From Aldehydirespirator sp965203635 (GTDB taxonomy: Bacteria > Actinomycetota > Acidimicrobiia > Acidimicrobiales > Aldehydirespiratoraceae): a stretch of 64,000 nucleotides of DNA. The stretch lies in contig OZ241903.1 in the NCBI GenBank assembly GCA_965203635.1, forward strand, positions 1,860,001 to 1,924,000, written 5' to 3'. The position numbers and the translations under genes were made by a program. Shown piece by piece: positions 34,699 through 43,301 of this stretch. Below the pieces are notes generated by a model. That model saw only the letters and a list, made by a program, of their open reading frames with translations, did not search any database and was not told the origin of the DNA. The stretch's first letter is position 1, and each line of letters begins with the position of its first letter.

Positions 34699-35616
34699 AT
34701 GGGCGAGGAGCGGGTTCTCAGGCAGATGAAGCGACAGCATGGGGTCATCACCCGTGCGCAGGCTCTGAAGGCGGGCATGACCAGGGCCCAGATCGATAGA
34801 TGCCTGCGCTCGGGGCGCTGGGTGAGCGAGGCCCGGGGCGTCTACCGGCACGCGGCCGCCTCCTTATCTCCGCTGTCGAGGCTGATGACTGCTTGCTTGG
34901 CTCACGACGGGTTGGCGAGCCACCGGTCGGCGGCGGCCTTGCACGGCATCGAGGGATTCAAGCTCGACCGCATCGACGTGACCGTCCCGAGGGGCAAGCG
35001 CCCATCGATTGCGGGGGTACGGCTCCATCAGTCAAGTCAGATGAAGCTGGCCAAGCCGACGGAGCGGCAGGGCGTGCTCTGCACCGGCCGCGCCCGGACC
35101 GTCCTTGACCTGGCCGGTGTCATTCCCAGCAGACGGCTCGCCGGTGTGATCGACGCAGTCCTGCGCGACGGACTCCTTCGGCCCGGCGACCTCTACGGTG
35201 TTCTTGCCGCTCATGCCCGGCAAGGTCGTCACGGCTGCGTCGCACTCCGCTCAGTCCTGGACGAATGTCTGGGTGACGATCCGATCCCGCTCAGCGAATG
35301 GAGCCGGATGGTCGAGGACCTGCTGACCGACTCCGGGCTTCCGCGTCCCCGGCTGGAGTACCGGATCTGCGACCGAGCCGGGACGCTCCTCGCCCAGGTT
35401 GACCTCGCGTACCCGGACCATCGCGTGGCCATCGAGCTAGACAGTGTCAGGTACCACTTGAATCGCGAGTCTTTCGTCTCCGATCCACGGCGACGGAACC
35501 GCCTGACCCTCGCGGGCTGGAAGGTGCTGACCTTCACGTGGGACGACTACATCAATCGCTCCGGTGGTCTATGCGACGCCGTCTCCGCCGCCTGCACCCC
35601 CGCTCCTGATTCTTGA
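34699..35616 (+). CDS. AbiEi-like winged-helix plus DUF559/Vsr-type nuclease-fold protein
   Basis: 305 residues. The first 55 (VLRQMKRQHGVITRAQALKA, then CLRSGRWVSEARGVYRH) match the AbiEi antitoxin winged helix. The C-terminal 100 residues have a DUF559/Vsr-like restriction fold: AQVDLAYPDHRVAIELDSVR supplies Asp and Glu, and RNRLTLAGWKVLTFTWDD the following strand. Such genes are common orphans in actinobacteria. GGAGG precedes ATG 34699. No AbiEii nucleotidyltransferase toxin follows, so if it was once an antitoxin it is now alone, or the nuclease domain took over. Confidence 0.78.
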   Translation: MGEERVLRQMKRQHGVITRAQALKAGMTRAQIDRCLRSGRWVSEARGVYRHAAASLSPLSRLMTACLAHDGLASHRSAAALHGIEGFKLDRIDVTVPRGKRPSIAGVRLHQSSQMKLAKPTERQGVLCTGRARTVLDLAGVIPSRRLAGVIDAVLRDGLLRPGDLYGVLAAHARQGRHGCVALRSVLDECLGDDPIPLSEWSRMVEDLLTDSGLPRPRLEYRICDRAGTLLAQVDLAYPDHRVAIELDSVRYHLNRESFVSDPRRRNRLTLAGWKVLTFTWDDYINRSGGLCDAVSAACTPAPDS

Positions 35617-35656
35617 CGTAGTTGACCTCACCAGAGAAGCACAACTACGTCAAGAA
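35610..35656. repeat. 15-bp perfect inverted repeat (possible terminator or operator)
   Basis: TTCTTGACGTAGTTG (35610-35624) and CAACTACGTCAAGAA (35642-35656) are exact reverse complements with a 17-base loop. The left arm contains the stop codon of the upstream gene. There is no T-tract, so either a factor-dependent terminator hairpin or a binding site is possible. Confidence 0.75.
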
Positions 35657-35674
35657 GCGCCGACGCCTTCGCTC

Positions 35675-35741
35675 GCGTCGGAGTTGTAGCAAAAGTAGCG
35701 TCGTAATTGTAGTGTAAATAGCGTCGTAACTGTAGTATTCG
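35675..35741 (+). repeat. Three iteron-like direct repeats before the AAA ATPase gene
   Basis: GCGTCGGAGTTGTAGCAAAAG (shortened here to its first 20 bases by rule: GCGTCGGAGTTGTAGCAAAA) at 35675, GCGTCGTAATTGTAGTGTAA at 35698 and GCGTCGTAACTGTAGTATTC at 35721 have an exact 23-bp period. The last ends 4 bp before ATG 35745, so a bound protein would block transcription or translation of the ATPase gene. Confidence 0.65.
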
Positions 35742-35744
35742 TGC

Positions 35745-37004
35745 ATGGAGTATCTCCCGCGGATAGTCGACACGGAACTTGATGCACTTGCTGAAGCGCC
35801 AGCCGTGTCAATCGAAGGGGCCCGCGGCGTAGGAAAGACCGCGACCGCGGCGCGGCGAGCACAAACTGTGCACCGCCTTGATGATCCAGGTCAGCTGGAG
35901 GTGATCGACAGCGATCCGTATCGAGTGATCGACGGCGATCCACCGGTGCTTATCGACGAGTGGCAGCGGCTGCCGGTCTCATGGGACCTGGTGCGACGCG
36001 CCGTGGACGCCGATCCTCAGCCTGGACGCTTCCTCCTAACCGGATCAACGACGCCCGGACAGGCGCCCACCCACACTGGAGCCGGCCGCATCATCACCAT
36101 GCAGATGCGGCCGCTGTCTGTCGTTGAACGTGGGCTTGCTACTCCCACGGTCAGCCTTGGCAGCCTCCTTGCGGGCGACCGCCCCCGCCTGGAGGGGGCA
36201 GCAGACGTCGGTGTGGAGCAGTACACCGACGAGATCGTCAGATCGGGTTTCCCGGGGATCCGGCCGCAGCCAGACCGGGTCCGGCGCGGTCTGCTTGACG
36301 GCTACATCGACCAGGTCCTCAACCACGACATCCATCAGTTCGGTCATACCTTCCGTGATGACGGATCGTTGCGAAGATGGATGACCGCCTACGCGGCTGC
36401 AGCGTCTACTCCCGCCTCGTTCGAGAAGATTCGCGACGCCGCATCGGCGGGCGAAACCGACAAGCCGGCGCGCACGACCACGATCCCATACCGGTCCGCT
36501 CTCGAAGGGCTGCGACTGATCGAGGAGGTTCCTGCGTGGTTGCCGACTCTGAATCGGCTGAGACGTCTGGCATCGGCGCCCGTACATCAGCTGGTGGACC
36601 CGGCGCTAGCGGCTCGGCTACTAGGCGTTGGCACCGAGGCGCTACTCGCAGGAGTCGACGGATGGGAGGGCGACGGGACGCTGCTCGGCGCGCTGTTCGA
36701 GTCGCTAATGACTCTGTCCGTGCGGGTATACGCGCAGGCTTGCGAGGCGCGGGTGCACCATCTGCGCACTCAGGGCGGCGAGCACGAGGTCGATCTGATC
36801 GTCGAGCGCGCCGACGGTGCCATTGTGGCGCTGGATATTAAGTTGAAGGCGGTCGTCGGAGACGGAGACGTTCGTCATCTGCAATGGCTGGCCGATCAGA
36901 TCGGTCCTCGGATGCTGGATGCTGTGGTGTTGTCAACAGGCCGACAGGCCTACCGAAGATCAGACGGGATCGGAGTGATCCCCTCAGTGCTGCTCGGCCC
37001 CTGA
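35745..37004 (+). CDS. AAA ATPase with C-terminal DUF4143 domain
   Basis: 419 residues. Walker A is SIEGARGVGKTATA, Walker B PPVLIDEWQRLP, and FLLTGSTTPG is the sensor region; the C-terminal half has the DUF4143 pattern with a nuclease-like GGEHEVDLIVERADGAIVALDIKLK (Asp and Glu-x-Lys-like acids). These widespread orphan ATPases occur in variable copy number in many prokaryotes and their role is unknown. Codon use and the AT-rich upstream repeats differ from neighbours, suggesting acquisition. It converges on metF. Confidence 0.82.
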   Translation: MEYLPRIVDTELDALAEAPAVSIEGARGVGKTATAARRAQTVHRLDDPGQLEVIDSDPYRVIDGDPPVLIDEWQRLPVSWDLVRRAVDADPQPGRFLLTGSTTPGQAPTHTGAGRIITMQMRPLSVVERGLATPTVSLGSLLAGDRPRLEGAADVGVEQYTDEIVRSGFPGIRPQPDRVRRGLLDGYIDQVLNHDIHQFGHTFRDDGSLRRWMTAYAAAASTPASFEKIRDAASAGETDKPARTTTIPYRSALEGLRLIEEVPAWLPTLNRLRRLASAPVHQLVDPALAARLLGVGTEALLAGVDGWEGDGTLLGALFESLMTLSVRVYAQACEARVHHLRTQGGEHEVDLIVERADGAIVALDIKLKAVVGDGDVRHLQWLADQIGPRMLDAVVLSTGRQAYRRSDGIGVIPSVLLGP

Positions 37005-37040
37005 CCCCGATGTAGTCGCCCACGAATGAAACACCCGCCC

Positions 37041-37159
37041 GGGGAATTGGCAGCAGAACGTGCGTATGGCGTGCATAACGCTGCCAGTTCGCGGTGGACT
37101 CCGGGGTATTGGGGGAATTGGCAGCGTGGAGCGCCGTTTTGGGAGTCCTGCGCTGCCAG
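37041..37159. repeat. Tandem pair of hairpin-forming elements (71-bp period)
   Basis: GGGGAATTGGCAGC occurs at 37041 and 37112; each is followed about 40 bp later by GCTGCCAG (37080 and 37152), so each unit can form a TGGCAGC/GCTGCCA stem. They lie in the 183-bp gap between the convergent ATPase and metF genes and may act as terminators or a processed RNA; nothing else is seen in this gap. Confidence 0.6.
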
Positions 37160-37187
37160 ATCCCGACGGCGGCGGCCTGGGGGATGG

Positions 37188-38063
37188 CTAGCCGTGGTGG
37201 GAGGATTGCCAGGTGACGGTGGTGGCTACCTGGTTGAACGTGAACACGTGCAGGCCGGTCACGCCGAGGTCGTCCAAAGACGGGCTCAGAGCCATCAGGA
37301 TGTGGTCGGGGTCGTAGTTGGGTGAGGTCATCAGCTTCATGACGGCGGCCCGGTTCTTGCGGAGATACCGCAGCGACGGCCCCACGCCCAAACGGGCGCC
37401 CATGGTGAGCAGCTTGGCCCGATCCACCACCCCCGAGATCCCCAGATGCACGGGCAGCGTCATCCCCGCGGCCCGCTCGCCCCGCAGCCAGCCCTCGATG
37501 CGCTCAGGGTCGAAGCACATCTGCGTGCTGCAGTAGCCCTCCACGCCCGCTTCCGCCAGCAGCGCCTGCTTGGCGTGCAGGGCCTCGTGGAGCACTTCCT
37601 CCGCGATGAGCGGGTGACCGTGCGGGTAGGCGGTCACGCCGATCGTGCTCAGCCCGTGGTCGCACTCCAGCAGGTCCCGCAGGAACGAGGCCGCGTCCGA
37701 GTAGGCGCCGGGCGACTCAACGTCCCCGCCGACCAGGAACATCGTTGACACCCCGGCCGAGCGGAACCAGCCGGCCAGCTTGGACACCTGGGCCCGATCA
37801 GCCACCAGCCGGGCCGAGACATGCGGGATGGCCTCATGGCCGAGCTCCATCAGCCGCTCAGTGATCTCGCAGGTGGCGTCCTGGCCCTTCACCGGCGACG
37901 CGGTCACCGAGACCCGGGAACCAGCCGGGAGCGCCTCGATCGCCGCGTCAAGGCTCTTGAGGGGGATGACCTCGAAGGTCAGGTCCCTAACGAGGTGCAG
38001 CCGGTGGTGGCGGGCTCCGAGGGTCTCCGCCGACAGCGGGGCGCGCCGCAGCTTGGACAGCAT
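37188..38063 (-). CDS. metF: Methylenetetrahydrofolate reductase family protein
   Basis: 291 residues. The TIM-barrel flavoprotein pattern is visible: FEVIPLKSLDAAIEALPAG, SVTASPVKGQDAT, HEAIPHVSARLVADRAQV, FLVGGDVESPGAY, then YCSTQMCFDPERIEGWL. The usual Glu of TFE/FEF and the HxxxR-type NADH loop are altered, so it belongs to a divergent branch often found with methylamine or betaine catabolism. It links 5-methyl-THF and 5,10-methylene-THF. It lies 12 bp downstream of fhs on the same strand, so the two are co-transcribed. Confidence 0.8.
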   Translation of the reverse strand: MLSKLRRAPLSAETLGARHHRLHLVRDLTFEVIPLKSLDAAIEALPAGSRVSVTASPVKGQDATCEITERLMELGHEAIPHVSARLVADRAQVSKLAGWFRSAGVSTMFLVGGDVESPGAYSDAASFLRDLLECDHGLSTIGVTAYPHGHPLIAEEVLHEALHAKQALLAEAGVEGYCSTQMCFDPERIEGWLRGERAAGMTLPVHLGISGVVDRAKLLTMGARLGVGPSLRYLRKNRAAVMKLMTSPNYDPDHILMALSPSLDDLGVTGLHVFTFNQVATTVTWQSSHHG

Positions 38064-38075
38064 CTCAGTCGCGGC

Positions 38076-39779
38076 TCAGCTGAGGCCGACGATGTTGCCG
38101 TCAGCGTCGATGTCGATCCCCTTGGCGGCCGGCACCCGGCCCAGGCCGGGCATGGTGCGCATGTCGCCGCAGATGGGGTACACGAAACCGGCGCCCACCG
38201 ACGCCCGCACCTCACGCACCGGCAGCGTCCACCCAGTCGGGGCGCCCTTGAGCGTCGGGTCCGACGAGATCGACAGGTGGGTCTTGGCGATGCACACCGG
38301 CAGGTTCCCGAACCCGGCCTCCGTGTAGGTGGCCAGCTGCTTGTCGGCGGTGCTGGAGTACTCGACCCCGTCGGCGCCGTAGACCCGGGTGGCCACCGTC
38401 TCGATCTTGGACTTCAGCGACGCATCGTCGGGGTAGAGCACTGCGAAGTCGCTGGGCTCCTCGGCCGCCTCGGCCACCGCCTCAGCCAGCTCGGCCGCAC
38501 CCGGACCGCCGTCGGCGAAGTGGGTGGTCACCGCCGAGCGGGCGTCGTACTCGGCTGCGATCTCGCCGATGGCGGCGATGTCGGCCGGGTGGTCCTCGGG
38601 GAACACGTTGATGGCCACCACCGGCGTGCAGCCGTGGATGCGCATGTTCTCGAGCTGCTTGCGCAGGTTGTCGCCGCCCGCGTGCACCTCGTCGGGGTTC
38701 TCGGCCAGGATTGCCTCCGGCAGCGGACGGCCGGCCACAATCCTGTGCTTGCCCGAATGGGCCTTCAGGCCCCGCACGGTGGCCACCAGCACGGCTGCGT
38801 CGGGAGCGATGCCCGAGTAGCGGCACTTGATGTTGAAGAACCGCTCGGCGCCCATGTCGGCACCGAAGCCGGCCTCGGTGAGCAGGAAGTCCGAGGTGCG
38901 TATGCCTACCTGGTCGGCCACTATGGAGGAGTTGCCGGTGGCGATGTTGCCGAACGGTCCGGTGTGCACCAGCGCAGGCGTGTTCTCGAGGGTCTGCATC
39001 AGGTTGGGCTTGATGGCCTCGCGCAGGATCACTGCCATCGACCCGGCCACCCCGATCTCCTCAGCGGTGACCGGGGTGCCGGCTTTGGTGTATCCCACCA
39101 CGATGCGGCCCAGCCGGGCCCGCAGGTCGTGCAGCCCGGTGCACAGCGCCAGCGCGGCCATGACCTCAGACGCGGCGGTGATGTCGAAGCCGGACTCCCG
39201 GGGCACGCCGTCGAGCCGCCCGCCCAGACCCAGCGTGATGTTCCGCAGCGCCCGGTCGTTCACATCCAGCACCCGGCGCCACGTGATGTTGTGTATGTCG
39301 AGGCCGGCCTCGTTGCCGTGATACAGGTGGGCGTCGACCATGGCCGAGCACAGGTTGTGGGCCGCGGTCACGGCGTGCATGTCGCCGGTGAGATGGAGGT
39401 TGAACAGCTCCATCGGCACTACCTGGCTGTAGCCGCCTCCGGCGGCGCCGCCCTTGATCCCGAAGGTCGGGCCCATCGACGGCTGGCGTATGGCGATGGT
39501 GGCGCTGCGCCCGATGTGCTGGAAGGCCTGGCCGAGCCCGACGGTGGTTGTGGTCTTGCCCTCGCCGAGCGGGGTCGGGGTGATGGCCGACACCACCACA
39601 TAGCGGGCCCGGGGCCGGCCGGCGTCGGCCATGGCCTCGACCGCGTCGAGGCTCACTTTGGCCGCGCCCGCGCCGTAGGGCTCCAGCATCTCGGCCGGGA
39701 TCCCGGCGTCGGCGGCGATCTCTCCGAGAGGCTTCAGATTGGCCTGGGAGGCGATCTCCAGATCGGACGGAAACGGCAT
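38076..39779 (-). CDS. fhs: Formate--tetrahydrofolate ligase
   Basis: 567 residues. ATP site ITPTPLGEGKTTTTVGLGQA; further signatures QPSMGPTFGIKGGAAGGGY and LHLTGDMHAVTAAHNL; C-terminus with GAGFVYPICGDMRTMPGLG. The ATG at 39779 has GGAAGG upstream on the minus strand; longer in-frame extensions run into the operator region and are rejected. In a catabolic setting it works backwards, making ATP and formate from 10-formyl-THF, and the formate then goes to the formate dehydrogenase at 47.9-52.5 kb. Divergent from the dimethylglycine-dehydrogenase-like gene across a palindromic operator. Confidence 0.95.
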   Translation of the reverse strand: MPFPSDLEIASQANLKPLGEIAADAGIPAEMLEPYGAGAAKVSLDAVEAMADAGRPRARYVVVSAITPTPLGEGKTTTTVGLGQAFQHIGRSATIAIRQPSMGPTFGIKGGAAGGGYSQVVPMELFNLHLTGDMHAVTAAHNLCSAMVDAHLYHGNEAGLDIHNITWRRVLDVNDRALRNITLGLGGRLDGVPRESGFDITAASEVMAALALCTGLHDLRARLGRIVVGYTKAGTPVTAEEIGVAGSMAVILREAIKPNLMQTLENTPALVHTGPFGNIATGNSSIVADQVGIRTSDFLLTEAGFGADMGAERFFNIKCRYSGIAPDAAVLVATVRGLKAHSGKHRIVAGRPLPEAILAENPDEVHAGGDNLRKQLENMRIHGCTPVVAINVFPEDHPADIAAIGEIAAEYDARSAVTTHFADGGPGAAELAEAVAEAAEEPSDFAVLYPDDASLKSKIETVATRVYGADGVEYSSTADKQLATYTEAGFGNLPVCIAKTHLSISSDPTLKGAPTGWTLPVREVRASVGAGFVYPICGDMRTMPGLGRVPAAKGIDIDADGNIVGLS

Positions 39780-39865
39780 CGTTGCCCTTCCTTTCGCAGC
39801 AGTCTTGCGCGGTTGCGGGCACCGGCCGGGGTGTTGGCGCGGCACCGCTCCCGAGGGTAGCTTGT

Positions 39866-39900
39866 CGTTCCGTATCGCGGAACGATTCCGCATTACAGAA
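39866..39900. promoter_or_regulatory. Operator pair between fhs and the methylamine flavoprotein
   Basis: CGTTCCGTATCGCGGAACG (39866-39884) is a perfect 7-5-7 inverted repeat. TTCCG-CATTA-CAGAA (39886-39900) is a weaker second site 18 bp on, centre to centre. The first matches the serA/folD site at 15 of 17 core bases. The rest of the 208-bp gap holds the two start regions. Confidence 0.7.
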
Positions 39901-39987
39901 CAGGATGTGGCACCTGCCCCCAAGGCGGACGCCGCAGACTACATGGGAACCTAGTCCCGCTGGCATGGCAGCACAGGAGGATTGGTT

Positions 39988-42522
39988 GTGAGCGAGTTCC
40001 CCACCCGCGCCAAGTGCGTGGTGATCGGAGCCGGAATAGTCGGCAACTGTCTCGTAGGCCACCTGACCAAGCTCGGCTGGAGCGACCTGGTGCTCCTCGA
40101 CAAGGGACCGCTGCCCAACCCGGGCGGGTCGACCGGCCACGCATCGAATTTCATCTTCCCGGTGGACCACAACAAGGAGATGTGCCTGCTCGGCGTGCAG
40201 AGCGCCAACCAGTACCGGGACCTCGACCTGTCGGTCGACTCCGGCGGTATCGAGGTGGCCCGTACCTCCGAGCGGATGGACGAGCTGCAGAGGCGCATGA
40301 CCTCGGCCACCGCCTGGGGCGTCGAGGCCCACCTGCTCACCCCCGAAGAGGTGGCCGAACTGGTCCCGTTCGTCAATACCGAGATCATTCTGGGGGGCTT
40401 CTACTGCCCGACGGTGTCGGTGGTGGACTCGCTGGAGACCGGCACCGTGATGCGCCGCCTGGCCGTCGACAACGGCTGCCGGGTGATGGCCAACACCGAG
40501 GTGCTCGACATTGTCACCGAGCCCGGCCCCAACCCGGGCGACCACACCGTCAAAGCGGTGGTGACCGACGCCGGCACCATCGAGACCGAATACGTGGTGA
40601 TCGCCTGCGGCGTGTGGTCCAACCGGCTGGCCAACATGGCCGGCGCCCACATCCCGCTGGTCCCGGCCGTGCACCAGATGGCCGACGTCGGACCGATGGA
40701 CATCCTGGCCGAGACCGGCAACGAGATCGGCTACCCGATCGTGCGCGACATGGACACGTTCTGCTACGAGCGCCAGACCGCCGGCTCGATGGAGGTCGGC
40801 TCCTACGCCCACCGGCCCATCTTCCACCACCCCGACGAAATCCCCTCCAACGAGGAGGCCGCGCTGTCGCCCACGGAGATGCCGTTCACCCCCGACGACT
40901 TCGATCCCCAGATGGAGCAGGCCATCGAGCTGATGGACATGCTGGGCGACGCCGAGATCAAGTACGCCATCAACGGCCTGCTGTCGCTCACTCCCGACGC
41001 CATGCCGTGCCTGGGCGAGGTCCCCGAGGTCCGCAACCTGTGGTCGGCCGCCGCGGTGTGGGTCAAGGAGGGGCCGGGCATGGCCCAGGTTGTGGCCGAG
41101 TGGATGACCTTCGGGTATCCCCGGGTGATCGACGCCCACGGCGCCGACATCGCCCGCTTCTATCCCGAGGAGCGCCCCGACGAGCACATCTGGGCTCGCT
41201 CCGCCGAGCACTTCAACAAGACCTACGGCATCGTGCATCCGGCCGAGCAGTGGGAGAGCCGCCGCAACCTGCGGGTCGGGCCCTATTTCTCGCGCCAGGA
41301 GGACCTGGGCGCATTCTTCTTCCAGGCGCGCACCTGGGAGCGGCCCCAGTGGTTCGAGTCCAACGCCGACCTCGTGGAGCGCTACGGCCTGGGCGAGCGG
41401 GAGGTCGAGTGGGACAACCGCTGGTGGAGCCCGATCACCAACGCCGAGCACCTCAACCTGCGGGACAACTGCGGGTTGGTGGATCTCAGCGCGTTCCAGA
41501 TCTACGAGCTCACCGGGCCGGGCGCGGTCGCCTACGCCGACCGTCTCGCGGTCAACAAGATCGATGTGCCCGTGGGTCGGTCGATCTATACGCCGTGGCT
41601 CACGCCCGACGGCGGCTTCCACTCCGATTTGACCATGATGCGTATGGCCACCGAGCGGGTGCGGGTCGTGACCGGCGTGTTCGACGGAGGCCGCGACGAG
41701 TTCTGGGTACGCCGCCACATGCCCACGGACGGATCGGTGAGCTTCGCCAACATCACCGACGACATCACCACTCTCGGCCTGTGGGGACCCAACGCCCCGG
41801 CCGTGCTGGGCGCCGTCTGCGACGCCGACCTGAGCCAATCCGGCTCTCCCTACGGCTCGCTGGTGGACGTCGAGCTCGACTGCGGCACCGGCCGGCCGGT
41901 AGCCGCCACCCTGTTCCGCATCTCCTATGTGGGCGACACCGGCTGGGAGATCTACCTGGCCTGGGACGACGGCCCCGCAGTCTGGGACACGCTGATGCGG
42001 GTCGGAGCCGACTACGGCCTGCGACCCACCGGCGGCGGCGTGTACGGCACATCCGGCCGCCTGGAGAAGGGCTATCGCCTCATGGGCGCCGAGCTGGAGA
42101 GCGAGTACAACCCGCTCGAGGCCGGCCTGGCCCGGCCGCGGGTCAAGGCGGCCGACTTCATCGGCAAGGAGGCCTACCTGGCAGCCCGGGAGGCGGGAGA
42201 TCCCGAGGTGCGGATGTGCGTGCTCACGGTGGAGGACCTGCACGACGCCCGAGGTCGCAAGCGCTACATGCAGGGCGGCAACGAGCCCATCCTCACCGCC
42301 GGCGGCGAGCGCATCGTCGACTCCCACGGCCGGGTGTCGAGGGTCACCACCGCCGGCCCCGGCCCCTCGGTGGGCAAGCACCTGTTGATGGGCTACCTGC
42401 CCTCAGAGCTCGCCGCGCCCGGCACCGAACTGCAGGTCATGTACATGAATGAGCTGTTCCCGGTGCGGGTGGCGGGCACCGGCGGGGTGTTCGACCCCGA
42501 CGACACCCGCATGAAGAGCTAG
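39988..42522 (+). CDS. Dimethylglycine/sarcosine dehydrogenase-like flavoprotein with GcvT domain
   Basis: 844 residues. KCVVIGAGIVGNCLVGHL is the FAD motif; GGSTGHASNFIFP contains the His that carries FAD covalently in dimethylglycine and sarcosine dehydrogenases. Residues about 430-840 are a GcvT-like folate domain (LRDNCGLVDLSAFQIYELTG, SYVGDTGWEIYLAW, LEKGYRLMGAEL). It should remove N-methyl groups and pass them as 5,10-methylene-THF, with electrons going to ETF. GTG 39988 is chosen because CAGGAGG lies 7 bases upstream. The exact substrate (dimethylglycine, sarcosine or another N-methyl amine) is not certain. Confidence 0.88.
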   Translation: MSEFPTRAKCVVIGAGIVGNCLVGHLTKLGWSDLVLLDKGPLPNPGGSTGHASNFIFPVDHNKEMCLLGVQSANQYRDLDLSVDSGGIEVARTSERMDELQRRMTSATAWGVEAHLLTPEEVAELVPFVNTEIILGGFYCPTVSVVDSLETGTVMRRLAVDNGCRVMANTEVLDIVTEPGPNPGDHTVKAVVTDAGTIETEYVVIACGVWSNRLANMAGAHIPLVPAVHQMADVGPMDILAETGNEIGYPIVRDMDTFCYERQTAGSMEVGSYAHRPIFHHPDEIPSNEEAALSPTEMPFTPDDFDPQMEQAIELMDMLGDAEIKYAINGLLSLTPDAMPCLGEVPEVRNLWSAAAVWVKEGPGMAQVVAEWMTFGYPRVIDAHGADIARFYPEERPDEHIWARSAEHFNKTYGIVHPAEQWESRRNLRVGPYFSRQEDLGAFFFQARTWERPQWFESNADLVERYGLGEREVEWDNRWWSPITNAEHLNLRDNCGLVDLSAFQIYELTGPGAVAYADRLAVNKIDVPVGRSIYTPWLTPDGGFHSDLTMMRMATERVRVVTGVFDGGRDEFWVRRHMPTDGSVSFANITDDITTLGLWGPNAPAVLGAVCDADLSQSGSPYGSLVDVELDCGTGRPVAATLFRISYVGDTGWEIYLAWDDGPAVWDTLMRVGADYGLRPTGGGVYGTSGRLEKGYRLMGAELESEYNPLEAGLARPRVKAADFIGKEAYLAAREAGDPEVRMCVLTVEDLHDARGRKRYMQGGNEPILTAGGERIVDSHGRVSRVTTAGPGPSVGKHLLMGYLPSELAAPGTELQVMYMNELFPVRVAGTGGVFDPDDTRMKS

Positions 42523-42536
42523 CGGGGCACGCCGAG

Positions 42537-43301
42537 ATGCGGATCCTGTGCTGCGTGAAGCGGGTGCCGGCTCCCGGCGCGAAGGTAAACGTCACCGCGG
42601 ACGGCCTGGCCGTGGATGCGGCCCACCTCGGCTTCACTACCAGCCCCCACGAGGAGTGCGGCGTGGAGGAGGCGGTGCAGATCGCGGAGCGCACCGGCGG
42701 CGAGGTGACTGTGCTCACCCTGGGTCCGGCCGAGGCCGCCGAGCAACTGCGCTACGCGGCGTCGGTGGGCGCCCAGCACGGCGTTCTCATCGAGACCGAC
42801 GGATCAGCCTGGGACCCCCAGCGCACGGCTGGGGCCCTGACCGCGGCAATCCAGTCGTTGGAGGCCGACGGAGGCGTCTTCGACCTGATCCTGTTCGGCA
42901 ACGAGTCGGCCGACTCGGGCGGCTTCCAGGTGGGGGTGCGGGTCTGCCATGCGCTGGGCCGTCCCATCGTCAACGGCGTCAAGGGAATCGAGATAGAGGG
43001 ATCGGGCGTGCGGGCCCGCCGCGAGATCGACGGCGGCTTCGAGGTGTACGAACTCGAACTGCCGGCGGCGCTCGGGGTCAAGGAGGGCATCAACCTGCCC
43101 CGCTACCCGACGATGAGGGGCCGGTTGGCGTCCAAGAAGCTGGAGATCGCCACGCTCGAACTCGAAGCCGACGCCGGTGGCCAGTCGCTGGTGCGCCTGC
43201 ACCGGCCCGCGGAGACCGTGTCGCAGACCGTGATCCTCGGCGACGGCCCCGACGCGGCTCCCGCAGCCGTCGACGTGCTTGAGGAACTAGGGGTGCTGTG
43301 A
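42537..43301 (+). CDS. etfB: Electron transfer flavoprotein beta subunit
   Basis: 254 residues. CVKRVPAPGAKVNVTADG at the start and GGEVTVLTLGPAEAAEQLRYA with the adenosine-binding region, then FGNESADSGGFQVGVRVCHA and LPAALGVKEGINLPRYPTMR, are ETF-beta signatures. It sits 14 bp after the flavoprotein gene and overlaps etfA, so the three form an electron-transfer unit: flavoprotein to ETF to the quinone pool. No ETF-quinone oxidoreductase is in the window. Confidence 0.92.
   Translation: MRILCCVKRVPAPGAKVNVTADGLAVDAAHLGFTTSPHEECGVEEAVQIAERTGGEVTVLTLGPAEAAEQLRYAASVGAQHGVLIETDGSAWDPQRTAGALTAAIQSLEADGGVFDLILFGNESADSGGFQVGVRVCHALGRPIVNGVKGIEIEGSGVRARREIDGGFEVYELELPAALGVKEGINLPRYPTMRGRLASKKLEIATLELEADAGGQSLVRLHRPAETVSQTVILGDGPDAAPAAVDVLEELGVL

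Noticed and set aside
35675..35741. Plasmid replication origin based on iterons
   Set aside because: Only three units and no replication initiator nearby; the setting is chromosomal.
37041..37159. Integron attC-like sites
   Set aside because: The paired hairpins lack the RYYYAAC core and no integrase or cassette structure is present.
39166..42381. Long open frame on the minus strand (over 1000 codons)
   Set aside because: It runs antisense to the dimethylglycine-dehydrogenase-like gene and fhs, has no domain motifs and is rich in Gly/His/Val, a usual shadow in GC-rich DNA.
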